Of a DNA stretch of 64,000 bases, positions 50,055-58,658 are shown one piece after another. This DNA comes from Hufsiella arboris (lineage in GTDB: Bacteria; Bacteroidota; Bacteroidia; Sphingobacteriales; Sphingobacteriaceae), in contig NZ_WVHT01000010.1 in the NCBI RefSeq assembly GCF_009834875.1, positions 62,001 to 126,000 of the forward strand. Direction: 5' to 3'. Every line of letters begins with the position of its first letter. Within the stretch, counting starts at the first letter, position 1. Both the position numbers and the translations under genes were made by a program. The notes under the pieces were generated by a model. The model had not been told where the DNA came from. It did no database searches and worked only from the letters and a program-made list of their open reading frames with translations.

Positions 50055-50205
50055 ATAGTTTTTATCCTATAAACTTTGCTTAAATTAATCTCTACTCGGC
50101 GACTGCTACTGCTTAGTCTCCGTACATTGACATCTGAAATGCTTTTGCCATCATCTATGCTTGTTAGTAACATCTAGCCGGTAAAGGCCATTGCGTTTAT
50201 CAGGC
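50055..50205 (+). pseudogene. Decayed 3' fragment of the LolC/E-like permease gene
   Basis: The non-coding gap between the two lipoprotein genes aligns with the last ~145 bp of the permease gene. ATAAACTTTG matches ATGAACTTTG of the gene at 48805, and near 50178 GCCGGTAAAGGCCATTGCGT matches the gene's GCCGGTTAAGGCGATTGCGT. Many substitutions and small indels break the frame. It was evidently carried along in the duplication and is no longer under selection. Confidence 0.6.
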
Positions 50206-51302
50206 AGGAAAGTATGTTGATTTATCAAATTTCTCAATAAGTACAAATTTTACACAGACTGTTTCCTGATCATTTACTTTTTGACATTTACTGTTAAATT
50301 TAATTGTAACTATCTGTTAAACTTTTACTTATGAAAAAAATACTATCACTTCTTGTAGTCTGTGTTATGATCGCAGCTGCTTGTAAAAAAGATTCAGGTA
50401 AACTAGAAAATAAGCCGGACGGAACAGCGACCGGTCAAAAATTTCCGGTGTCATTTAAGGTGTCGGAATTTTCATCAAACGTAAGCCCATTTCCGGCCCA
50501 AGGCAATCATAAAGGGCAAAAAGTGTCCGGCCTGAGTGACCAAATCAAATACCTTTATTATTACGTAGCGAAGGAGAGTGATTCATTGACCATGCTTAAA
50601 AGCATTAAGCAGGTTTATTCTACAAACCCGGATTCTCCCGATAATTACGACTTTGGTTTTTTACAGGATACGCTGCCTGCAGGCAAATACCAGATTTATA
50701 TAATAGGGTCCAACAGGCCTGATGCAGACGTTTATTTTATCAAAGAAGAACAAATCTACACACCGCCGGGAGTTTACCTGGATTTTACAAACTGGGATGA
50801 AACCAATGATATTGGAGACAACTTTTATAAAAAGTTGCATTTGACGGTTACTCAGGCTTCTCCAAATGAAGTTAAGCTGGATCGCCTTGTTGGAAAAGTT
50901 AATGTTAAGGCGTTAGACGCAATTCCCCAGGGTATTTCAAAAGTGAAAGTCTGCTTTGGCACCGGAAGCTTTCTGTTCGATCTTGGTTCCGGTAACGGGA
51001 TTTATCATTCTGGTTCAATACCATTTAGAACAATTGAATATTTGATAAAACCCGAAGATATAGGTAAAAAAGATCTGACCCTAAGTACTTATTTCTGGGA
51101 AGCCGGTGTTTCTGTAAATCTTTACATCTACAATGCAGCGGGCGAAGAAATTGATCATAAATTCGTAAGCAACGGTGTCAGTCTCAAGAAAAATACTATG
51201 GTAACATTTTCAGGAAAGTTTTTCTCTCTGGGTCAGGGGTTTCGTGTAACTTTAAATGACCAATGGGGGCCGGAAACAAACCAGGGTTTTGAATATCCCT
51301 GA
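50069..51302 (+). repeat. Tandem duplication, unit 2
   Basis: Second unit, containing the permease-gene remnant, the duplicated upstream region (about 50206-50330) and the second lipoprotein gene. Confidence 0.75.
50331..51302 (+). CDS. Lipoprotein, FimB/Mfa2-like, tandem copy 2
   Basis: Protein of 323 residues, paralog of 49073-50029. The signal peptide and first 30 residues are almost identical (KKILSLLVVCVMIAAACKKD), while the middle has diverged (VSEFSSNVSPFPAQGNHKGQ versus LSGFTSDVGTFPAQGVRKGQ). The end NDQWGPETNQGFEYP is again nearly identical. Function as for copy 1, uncertain. Its promoter copy has lost the final G of the -7 element. It converges with mazG with a 4-bp gap. Confidence 0.7.
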   Translation: MKKILSLLVVCVMIAAACKKDSGKLENKPDGTATGQKFPVSFKVSEFSSNVSPFPAQGNHKGQKVSGLSDQIKYLYYYVAKESDSLTMLKSIKQVYSTNPDSPDNYDFGFLQDTLPAGKYQIYIIGSNRPDADVYFIKEEQIYTPPGVYLDFTNWDETNDIGDNFYKKLHLTVTQASPNEVKLDRLVGKVNVKALDAIPQGISKVKVCFGTGSFLFDLGSGNGIYHSGSIPFRTIEYLIKPEDIGKKDLTLSTYFWEAGVSVNLYIYNAAGEEIDHKFVSNGVSLKKNTMVTFSGKFFSLGQGFRVTLNDQWGPETNQGFEYP

Positions 51303-51306
51303 TTAA

Positions 51307-52113
51307 CTATAGTCCTTTAGCTTCGTTCCAGAAAACATCCATCTCAGCGAGCGTCATATCTTTGAGACTTTTCCCAAGCTGGCCGGCTTTGCTTTCGAGA
51401 TATTGGAATCGTTTGATGAATTTTTTATTTGTTTTTTCGAGTGCGTCTTCCGGATTGATGTTAACAAAGCGAGCATAGTTGATTAAAGAGAACAGGAGGT
51501 CGCCGAACTCGCCTTCCGCTTTTTCTTTATCAATGTCTTTATCATCTGTAACATTAAACTCATCTCTGAATTCACGCATTTCTTCTTCAACCTTTTCCCA
51601 AACCTGGCTTTTTTCCTCCCAGTCGAAACCTACGCCCCGGGCTTTTTCCTGTATGCGGGAAGCCTTTACTAATGCCGGTAGTGAGCCTGGTACGCCTTCC
51701 AGCACCGACCGGTTTCCTTCCTTTAGTTTCAGTTGCTCCCAGTTTCGTTTAACATCGGTTTCATCGGCAACTTCTACGTCACCGTAAATATGTGGATGCC
51801 TGTGGACAAGCTTATCGCAGATGCCGTTTAATACGTCTATAATAGTAAATTCGCCGGTTTCAGAAGCAATCCTCGCGTAAAAGACGAGGTGCAGCATAAT
51901 GTCGCCGATCTCTTTTTTAACCTCCTGCAGATCACCTTCCAGGATGGAGTCGGAAAGTTCATAAGTTTCTTCTATGGTGAGATGCCTTAAGCTTTCCATG
52001 GTTTGCTTTTTATCCCATGGGCATTGCTCGCGCAAAGTATTCATGATTGTAAGCAGTCGCTCAAAAGCGGATGCAGGAGTATAAGCGGTTTCTGGAGCAA
52101 TGTTTTGCGGCAT
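51307..52113 (-). CDS. mazG: Nucleoside triphosphate pyrophosphohydrolase
   Basis: Protein of 268 residues with tandem MazG all-alpha domains, like E. coli MazG. The first has LREQCPWDKKQTMESLRHLT and TIEETYELSDSILEG with KKEIGDIMLHLVFYA, supplying the Mg-binding Glu/Asp residues. The second has KVEEEMREFRDEFN and EGEFGDLLFSLINYAR. It hydrolyses (d)NTPs to monophosphates, cleaning aberrant nucleotides and tempering the stringent response. It is transcribed away from the GNAT gene upstream with a 39-bp gap. Confidence 0.94.
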   Translation of the reverse strand: MPQNIAPETAYTPASAFERLLTIMNTLREQCPWDKKQTMESLRHLTIEETYELSDSILEGDLQEVKKEIGDIMLHLVFYARIASETGEFTIIDVLNGICDKLVHRHPHIYGDVEVADETDVKRNWEQLKLKEGNRSVLEGVPGSLPALVKASRIQEKARGVGFDWEEKSQVWEKVEEEMREFRDEFNVTDDKDIDKEKAEGEFGDLLFSLINYARFVNINPEDALEKTNKKFIKRFQYLESKAGQLGKSLKDMTLAEMDVFWNEAKGL

Positions 52114-52152
52114 GGTGAGAATATTTGCTGTAAAAATACAAAATGAGAATTG

Positions 52153-52602
52153 TCAGAGAGATCCTGATTGGTATTCTTCATAGCTTAACTCAAAACGAGT
52201 TTCGCCGTTAGGATGTAATCCGGTTTGGATCCAGCCTTTTTTGTGATAAAACAACTCGGCGCGTGTGCCCGGTGCCGTGCTAAGCCAGATAGTTTCGGTT
52301 GTTTCGCCGAAGTACCAGTTGAGCATCATGCTGAGAAGTTTCGATCCGATGCCTGACTTTTCATAATTAGGGTGGACGAAAAGCGCCCAAACACTATGAC
52401 CCTCAAGGTCGGCGATTGAAAAACCGACAATCTTTTTATCGATTTCGCATACCCAGCCCTTTCCTCGGCGACTTATGTAGTCGGCAACGTCGCTATCAGG
52501 TACCACAGACGGATCGGACAGTTGGTTTTCCTTCACGCTGTTCCTTACGATCTGCATTCCTGCAATGTCAGCAGGCTCGGATTCTCTGAATAATTGCCGC
52601 AT
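52153..52602 (-). CDS. GNAT-family N-acetyltransferase
   Basis: Protein of 149 residues with the GNAT core. The acetyl-CoA pyrophosphate loop is in VHPNYEKSGIGSKLLSMML (Q/RxxGxG/A-like), preceded by VGFSIADLEGHSVWALFV and followed by ETIWLSTAPGTRAELFYHKK, the strand-5 / Tyr-containing end. Substrate unknown. It probably shares a transcript with mazG downstream. Confidence 0.87.
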   Translation of the reverse strand: MRQLFRESEPADIAGMQIVRNSVKENQLSDPSVVPDSDVADYISRRGKGWVCEIDKKIVGFSIADLEGHSVWALFVHPNYEKSGIGSKLLSMMLNWYFGETTETIWLSTAPGTRAELFYHKKGWIQTGLHPNGETRFELSYEEYQSGSL

Positions 52603-52632
52603 AAACTCTTAATGCTTACAATTGGTAAGCTT

Positions 52633-54903
52633 TTAATTCGTTCCTGATAACGAAAACGGAACGTCTGACGCCTTAATGCCACGCTGTTTATTAGGTTGAG
52701 ACGACATGCCGAAATCAAGTGTTATACCTTTCATAATTCCTGAATGGCTGATCCAGCTCGGGGAATAAACTGCATTGTTAACTTTTAGTTGACTAACATA
52801 GCGGTTCGCTTCCGAATTTTGTGCCGCCTGTATGTTAAGCGTTTTACCATTTTCGAGTTTGATAGTTACGTTTTTAAATAGCGGCGCTCCCAGAACATAT
52901 TGATCTGAGGCCGGCGTTACAGGATAAAATCCCAAGGCCGAAAATACATACCATGCCGATGTTTGTCCATTATCTTCATCGCCGCAATATCCGTCGGGTG
53001 TAGCTTTGTACAAACGGTTGATCGCCTCGCGTACCCAATACTGGGTTTTCCAGGGCTGGTTAGCGTAATTGTACAAATAGATCATGTGCTGGATCGGCTG
53101 ATTCCCATGAGCGTACTGGCCCATATTGGCAATTTGCATTTCCCGGATCTCATGGATAACGCTGCCGTAATAGCTATCATCAAACACAGGCGGAAGCAAG
53201 AAAACAGAATCAAGTTTATTGGCGAATTTCTCTTTTCCACCCATCAGGTTAACCAAACCTTGTATATCATGAAACACGCTCCATGTATAATGCCAGCTGT
53301 TTCCTTCGGTGAACGCGTCGCCCCACTTAAATGGATTGAACGGCGACTGGAAACTTCCGTCCTTATTTTTTCCGCGCATCAGGCCGGTAGAGGGATCGAA
53401 CAGGTTTTTATAGTTCATCGCCCGCTTTTTATAAATACCAATTTCCGACTCGGGCTTGCCCAAGGCTTTCCCTAATTCATAGATCGCGAAATCATCATAG
53501 GCATATTCAAGCGTTCTTGCTGCATTTTCGTTGATCTTTACATCGTACGGTACGTAACCTAATGAATTATAATACTCGACACCTTTTCTTCCGACAGCCT
53601 CAAGCGGGCCCTCATTATTTGCATCCTTGATCAGAGCTTTGTAAAGTGTTTCTATATCGTAACCTCTTAATCCCTTTAAGTAAGCCTCAGCGGCAACGGA
53701 CGCGGAGTTATTACCAACCATCACATCCCGGTAACCAGGACTTGACCATTCCGGCAGCCAGCCACCTTCTTTATAATCGTTGATAAGTCCTTCCTGCATT
53801 TCTTTGCAAATTGACGGAAACAGCAAGTTCAGCAGCGGATATTCCGCACGAAACGTATCCCAAAAGCCAGTTCCGGCAAACAGGTAACCGGCTTCTGTTT
53901 TTCCGTTATATGGACTGTAATGCACGATTTTTCCATTGTTGTTTATTTCATAATGCTTTTGCGGAAACAACATTGTGCGGTACAGGCATGAGTAAAACGT
54001 TTGAATCTGTTCAGGTGAACCGCCGTTTACGCTGATGCGGCTCAGTTGTTTATTCCAGACCGCCTTAGCTTTTGTTTTGACTGTTTCGAATGAATCATTG
54101 CCAATTTCTTTCAGATTCTGTTCGGCCTGTTCAACACTGATAAATGAAGATGCGACCCTGGCGGTAACTTTTTCATTGATGCTTGTTTTAAATCCAACTA
54201 CAGCTCCCGCGTGCTGGTCGGTTAGTTCTGTTTTACCTGTCAGCTTATAATCTTTGTCCCACACATCCTGGTAAGTAAATGGCTTACTGAACTGGATAAC
54301 GAAATAGTTTTTAAAATCTTTGGAAACACCGCCGCTGTTACGGGTTGTGTAGCCAATGATCTTATTTTCAGACGGAATAATTTTAACGTATGACCCTTTG
54401 TCGAAAGCATCGATTATCACGTACGAGCTGTCACTTTTCGGGAAAGTGAACTGAAAACTCGCAGCCCTTTCGGTTGGTGCGATTTCCGTGGTAATGTTGT
54501 GATCTGCGAGGTAGACTTTGTAATAGTAGGGATTTGACGTCTCAGCTTTATGTGAAAACCAGCTTGCGCGCTCCTTTTCTTTCAATTGTAACTTGCCGGT
54601 GATTGGCATCAGGGAAAACTGACCGTAATCGTTCATCCATGGAGAGGGTTGATGAGTCTGTTTGAAACCCACAATCTTATCCGCATCGTAAGTGTATGCC
54701 CATCCATTTCCCATATTCCCGGTTTGGGGTGTCCAGAAATTCATCCCCCAGGGCAATCCTATTGCCGGATATGTATTGCCGTTCGATAAATCGGGTTTTG
54801 ACTGGGTTCCCATTAGCGGGTTAATCAGATCTACGGGGCTGCTTGTTTGCGCAACAGCCGCAGAAATCAGAAATAGGAGGGGTACAAAGGATAGTTTCTT
54901 CAT
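52633..54903 (-). CDS. GH92-family alpha-mannosidase
   Basis: Starting at MKKLSFVPLLFLISAAVAQT the protein has 756 residues with a signal peptide; an upstream Met at 54972 would put 23 extra residues before it. GH92 signatures are DLINPLMGTQSKPDLSNGNT, FWDTFRAEYPLLNLL, YPVTPASDQYVLGAPLF and GYCGDEDNGQTSAWYVFSAL, the last carrying the catalytic acid region. GH92 enzymes are Ca-dependent exo-alpha-mannosidases acting on fungal or host mannans and N-glycans. There is no SusC/SusD pair nearby, so it is an isolated enzyme rather than part of a utilisation locus. Confidence 0.92.
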   Translation of the reverse strand: MKKLSFVPLLFLISAAVAQTSSPVDLINPLMGTQSKPDLSNGNTYPAIGLPWGMNFWTPQTGNMGNGWAYTYDADKIVGFKQTHQPSPWMNDYGQFSLMPITGKLQLKEKERASWFSHKAETSNPYYYKVYLADHNITTEIAPTERAASFQFTFPKSDSSYVIIDAFDKGSYVKIIPSENKIIGYTTRNSGGVSKDFKNYFVIQFSKPFTYQDVWDKDYKLTGKTELTDQHAGAVVGFKTSINEKVTARVASSFISVEQAEQNLKEIGNDSFETVKTKAKAVWNKQLSRISVNGGSPEQIQTFYSCLYRTMLFPQKHYEINNNGKIVHYSPYNGKTEAGYLFAGTGFWDTFRAEYPLLNLLFPSICKEMQEGLINDYKEGGWLPEWSSPGYRDVMVGNNSASVAAEAYLKGLRGYDIETLYKALIKDANNEGPLEAVGRKGVEYYNSLGYVPYDVKINENAARTLEYAYDDFAIYELGKALGKPESEIGIYKKRAMNYKNLFDPSTGLMRGKNKDGSFQSPFNPFKWGDAFTEGNSWHYTWSVFHDIQGLVNLMGGKEKFANKLDSVFLLPPVFDDSYYGSVIHEIREMQIANMGQYAHGNQPIQHMIYLYNYANQPWKTQYWVREAINRLYKATPDGYCGDEDNGQTSAWYVFSALGFYPVTPASDQYVLGAPLFKNVTIKLENGKTLNIQAAQNSEANRYVSQLKVNNAVYSPSWISHSGIMKGITLDFGMSSQPNKQRGIKASDVPFSLSGTN

Positions 54904-55012
54904 GATAAAATGAATAAGATCAGCGAATATAGTGATGTGAATGTAATTTAAAATGACAAAAGGTAAATACATCGCTTTGAAACAAAAGGGTTACTCCGCT
55001 TATTAATAAAGC

Positions 55013-55639
55013 ATGAAAATTACTTATCTACTCGTAATTTGTTTGATGTTAACAGCGTTATCATCAGTTGCGCAAAGTGACTCGACTAAAAAAAAAGCAT
55101 TTCTTTACACTTCTAATGGCATCGGGTTTAGTTTCCCTGTTGGTGGAAGCGATGTATTGAAACCTAAGTTTTCAACCAGTTTGGGATTGAATATTAATCT
55201 TGGAAAAAAAGGTTGGTTCTTATATCCGAAATTAAACCTGCAAGTTTTTAGGTATGACCAGCAGATTAGTGAGCCAGGTTATAACTACGCAATTCAGAAG
55301 GGAAGGGCGACAACTTATCTGGTAAACGTTGCGGCCGGGTATCGATTGTCTCAAGATAAGTTTACTTTTTATCCTTTTCTTGGAGCGGGAGGCGGAATGA
55401 TCATCGCACCAAGAATACGGGTAGATGCGAATAACCAGGCGATCCTTGAATCGGTTACTATCTGGACACCCGGTTTTGAAGGTGGGTTCGGCGCTGAGTA
55501 TGCTATCGGGCAAATAAAGCTTTTTGCAGAAGGCAGTTATCAAACCGGCACCAAGAAAATTGAAGACAAACGATTCAGCGCTGTGCCGGTCTTCGTAGGT
55601 ATCAAATCAAATATCAGCGGGATTTTTGCAAAAAAATAG
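55013..55639 (+). CDS. Outer-membrane beta-barrel protein (porin-family)
   Basis: Protein of 208 residues. Signal peptide (YLLVICLMLTALSSVAQS), then a series of amphipathic strands with aromatic residues (GWFLYPKLNLQVFRYDQQ, TTYLVNVAAGYRLSQDKF, TFYPFLGAGGGMIIAPRI, EGGFGAEYAIGQIKLFAEGS), as in the OmpW/outer-membrane barrel families of Bacteroidota. No enzymatic motif. It probably forms an eight-stranded barrel in the outer membrane. It converges with the DUF1801 gene with an 8-bp gap. Confidence 0.83.
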   Translation: MKITYLLVICLMLTALSSVAQSDSTKKKAFLYTSNGIGFSFPVGGSDVLKPKFSTSLGLNINLGKKGWFLYPKLNLQVFRYDQQISEPGYNYAIQKGRATTYLVNVAAGYRLSQDKFTFYPFLGAGGGMIIAPRIRVDANNQAILESVTIWTPGFEGGFGAEYAIGQIKLFAEGSYQTGTKKIEDKRFSAVPVFVGIKSNISGIFAKK

Positions 55640-55647
55640 TAGCTGCG

Positions 55648-56100
55648 TTAGCGTTTTACATGCTTCTCATAATGGGCGATCCATTCATCCGGAGTTATTT
55701 TTGTACAAAGTTCACCTAACAAAGCAACAGGAATTTCTGCGGGCTTTTTAAACCGGATGCAACATTTACCTATATCGGGCTTTTTACCTGTAAGTATCGT
55801 GTACTGTTCAGTCAACCAGTTTAACAAATCGTTGTCGTAAAATCCCGAATAGTAAAATGAAATGTAGTTTTTCTGCGATGCGAGCGATATAAAAGGTAGT
55901 GGATCTTTTGGATTACAATGATAGCCCGGCGGATAGATTTTATGAGGCACAACATAACACAGCATCCCGTAATTCATTATTTCCTCAAAACCGGCTGGCA
56001 GGTTTTTTATAATCACCTCGCGAATGGCAGCGATCACCTCTTTTCGGTCGGCAGGTAATTCCGATATATACTCTACGGCTGAATTGGCTTTTGATTGCAT
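55648..56100 (-). CDS. DUF1801-domain protein
   Basis: Protein of 150 residues of the DUF1801/YdhG-like fold (SHOCT-free iron-sulfur-unrelated cytoplasmic family). SAVEYISELPADRKEVIAAI and GFEEIMNYGMLCYVVPHKIY are the conserved parts, followed by SLASQKNYISFYYSGFYDN. Biochemical role unknown. It is 2 bp downstream of the winged-helix gene, the last of a three-gene operon with TfoX-like and AlkZ-like genes. Confidence 0.8.
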   Translation of the reverse strand: MQSKANSAVEYISELPADRKEVIAAIREVIIKNLPAGFEEIMNYGMLCYVVPHKIYPPGYHCNPKDPLPFISLASQKNYISFYYSGFYDNDLLNWLTEQYTILTGKKPDIGKCCIRFKKPAEIPVALLGELCTKITPDEWIAHYEKHVKR

Positions 56101-56102
56101 GG

Positions 56103-57179
56103 TTATTCGGTTAATTGAAGTCTTCTGCCAAAAAAATCAGTATACGCTTTTGCTGCTCTTAAAACTGCTTTTTTCTTTAACTGGCTAAGTTTATCAAGAT
56201 AAGGAAGTTTCATCGATATTACTTTTCCATTGTCATTTTGCTTCCACCAGCCGCCCATTAAACCATCAATAACAATTATATGAAAAAAAGTAGAGGTTGC
56301 CGGATGGTTGTCCACTGTCGAATTGCTGGATAACACACTCCTGTCTTTGTAGCTAATGCCGTATTCATCGTAGTCGGGCAGCAAAAAAGTACGTTTCGTC
56401 AAGGATGAAGACACTATTTCGTTGGAGCTAAAAACATAACTTTTCCCCTCAATCGTTTCCGTGATAAATGTTTTATCAAGACTTGCAATACCTTTTTTGC
56501 AGTCAGTTATGCTTAACCCGCTCCACCATGAAAGATCATGTACCGTGGCCGGGCCGCGACTGCTAAAATACCGGCGGCACAGTTGAAATAGCGCTTCATC
56601 ATTCGTCAGCGGCGGTGCCGACGGCGCACGTTCGTCGGTCAACGCGTAGGTGAATTGCTTGCCTCGTCTGGGGCCGCTGCAGATCAGATTTTGCAGCTCA
56701 GCATTCATTACGATGTAGGCCAATCTCATTCCATCCGTAACGTTCGTAATGGTGCTTAGTTTCTCTTTTAGTTCGTTGCGTGTTCGATACCGTCTGTTTT
56801 CAAGATTCCGGATAAGCAGGTCATTGCAACTATTTAATATTTTGCTATCCAGTTCCGTTTTTCGATACATAAACGCGTTAAATGCCTGAACACGCGGGGC
56901 GGTTAAGGCGACAAGCCACCTGATGTCTTCCGGAGTAACAAAATGCCAGGTGGGCCTCATCAGGTGTGTCCGCAGAATTTTACCTTCATTAAAAGCTTGC
57001 TCAACGAGATTGTCAGTCGAGTCCGGAAGGCGCAAGCCAATAGCCCATTTCGCCATTGCATATTCCTGGGACTGCATCGCCAGCATCCACGAAACAATTT
57101 CCTCTGGTTTTTTAAAAGCGGTGGAGCTTATCTGCTGGTTTTGCAGTCGCAAAGAAATAAGATCTTTTACAGTATTCAT
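56103..57179 (-). CDS. Winged-helix DNA-binding domain protein (HTH_42, AlkZ-like)
   Basis: Protein of 358 residues of the HTH_42 family. The hallmark ILRTHLMRPTWHFVTPED is present, and AMQSQEYAMAKWAIGLR carries a Gln-x-Gln pair where AlkZ-type DNA glycosylases have their catalytic QxQ motif. AlkZ enzymes unhook alkylated bases and crosslinks, and many family members are uncharacterised. The nearby alkylation-repair cluster at 59.5-62.3 kb supports a repair role by context only. It overlaps the TfoX-like gene by 4 bp. Confidence 0.83.
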   Translation of the reverse strand: MNTVKDLISLRLQNQQISSTAFKKPEEIVSWMLAMQSQEYAMAKWAIGLRLPDSTDNLVEQAFNEGKILRTHLMRPTWHFVTPEDIRWLVALTAPRVQAFNAFMYRKTELDSKILNSCNDLLIRNLENRRYRTRNELKEKLSTITNVTDGMRLAYIVMNAELQNLICSGPRRGKQFTYALTDERAPSAPPLTNDEALFQLCRRYFSSRGPATVHDLSWWSGLSITDCKKGIASLDKTFITETIEGKSYVFSSNEIVSSSLTKRTFLLPDYDEYGISYKDRSVLSSNSTVDNHPATSTFFHIIVIDGLMGGWWKQNDNGKVISMKLPYLDKLSQLKKKAVLRAAKAYTDFFGRRLQLTE

Positions 57180-57517
57180 CTTTTTTTCGAAGCCTTCGCG
57201 ATCAGGTTAAATTCGAGGGCAAGGCCGACCCAGTAATCAAGTTCTTTAGCCGATTGAATTTGTTCCTTTTCCACGTATACGAAATCTTTCATAGGTCTCT
57301 CGCCCATGGTCATCTGTTTTACGCCCATGCGCCCGGCCATTTCAGCGACCCGCTTAGCACCGATACGGCATAAAAGATCATCGCGGCTGATGCAAACGCA
57401 CATTTTATCGTTTACCATAAAACAAATTCCGCCGAACATGTTCTTTTCGGTTACGTCTTCGACGCGGCTGGCGAGGCCTTCCCTCACCCGGGCGGCTAGT
57501 TGTTCATTATATGGCAT
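57176..57517 (-). CDS. TfoX/Sxy N-terminal domain protein
   Basis: Protein of 113 residues. EKNMFGGICFMVNDKMCVCI and DLLCRIGAKRVAEMAGRMG are the TfoX_N signature. Full-length TfoX/Sxy regulates competence in gamma-proteobacteria, but stand-alone TfoX_N proteins in Bacteroidota have no proven role. It is the first gene of the operon with the winged-helix and DUF1801 genes. Confidence 0.85.
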   Translation of the reverse strand: MPYNEQLAARVREGLASRVEDVTEKNMFGGICFMVNDKMCVCISRDDLLCRIGAKRVAEMAGRMGVKQMTMGERPMKDFVYVEKEQIQSAKELDYWVGLALEFNLIAKASKKR

Positions 57518-57624
57518 GGTGAGCTTTTAAAATCAAATATATTTTATTAACCAAAGCTGGGCGGCATTGCTTTCAATTTGATCATTTTTCTTAAGTCGGC
57601 GATGCATTGTTGTATTTTAGCGCT

Positions 57625-58611
57625 ATGAATTACCGATCATTTAAGGATGTAAAAGTGGCCGAAGTCGGCTTGGGTACCTGGCAACTCGGCAGTGCCGATT
57701 GGGGCATTGTTGATGAAGATTATGCTTTCAAAATATTAAACGCCTACTTAGAAGCCGGCGGAAATTTCATTGATACAGCCGACGTTTACGGCATGGGTGT
57801 AAGTGAAAGTATCATCGGTAAATTTTTAAAAACCATACCCGGCAAAGAAATATATGTGGCGAGCAAACTGGGCCGTAGGCATGATTCACCGAATGGCTGG
57901 CCGCAAAATTTCACTTATGAATCCATGAAGAAGCATGTACAGGATTCACTTAAACACCTGCAGCTCGATCAGTTATTTTTAATTCAGTTACATTGCATCC
58001 CAACTGAAGAGCTTCGTAAAGCGGAAGTTTTTGAGCATTTGCGCAGGTTGCAGTCCGAAGGCTTGATCAGGTATTGGGGTGCGAGTGTTGAAACTTCTGA
58101 GGAAGCGTTAATTTGTCTCGAACAAACGGGCATCGCGTCCTTACAAATTATTTTTAATTTGTTTCGTCAGCATATCGCGGATGAAGTGTTTCAGAAGGCA
58201 GCAGAAAATGAAATCGCGCTGATAGCAAGGGTCCCATTGGCGAGCGGACTGCTAGCAGGAAAGTTTGGCAGCCAAACAGTTTTTTCAGAAAATGATCACC
58301 GGAATTATAACGCAAATGGTGAGCAATTTAATGTTGGAGAAACGTTTTCGGGGATTGAATTTAACAAGGGCGTTGAATTAGCCGGCAAGATTAAACAAAT
58401 TATGCCTGAAGGAAACCTGGCAGAATTGTCACTTCGGTGGATTCTCGATCATCCGCAAATAACAACTGTCATTCCCGGAGCAAGTAAATTATCGCAGGTT
58501 CAGCATAACGTAAGGGCGTCAGAGTTACAGCCGTTAAATAACAACACTCATATAGCTTTGAGAGAGCTGTATGATAAGGAAATTTTTAGTTTGATAAGGG
58601 GCGCTTTTTAA
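57625..58611 (+). CDS. Aldo/keto reductase
   Basis: Protein of 328 residues from the ATG at 57625; a TTG 18 bp earlier is less likely. AKR tetrad residues can be placed: Asp and Tyr in FIDTADVYGMGVSE, Lys in IYVASKLGR and His in LIQLHCIPTEE. The C-terminal NAD(P)H-binding part reads WILDHPQITTVIPGASKLSQ, the usual AKR end. It belongs to the YajO/general-stress AKR type (Gsp69-like) acting on aldehydes or sugars. It is monocistronic or leads the oxygenase gene 47 bp downstream. Confidence 0.9.
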   Translation: MNYRSFKDVKVAEVGLGTWQLGSADWGIVDEDYAFKILNAYLEAGGNFIDTADVYGMGVSESIIGKFLKTIPGKEIYVASKLGRRHDSPNGWPQNFTYESMKKHVQDSLKHLQLDQLFLIQLHCIPTEELRKAEVFEHLRRLQSEGLIRYWGASVETSEEALICLEQTGIASLQIIFNLFRQHIADEVFQKAAENEIALIARVPLASGLLAGKFGSQTVFSENDHRNYNANGEQFNVGETFSGIEFNKGVELAGKIKQIMPEGNLAELSLRWILDHPQITTVIPGASKLSQVQHNVRASELQPLNNNTHIALRELYDKEIFSLIRGAF

Positions 58612-58658
58612 CCGAAGTTTATGCCGTAATAATTAAATTTAAGGCGAATAATTTTACT

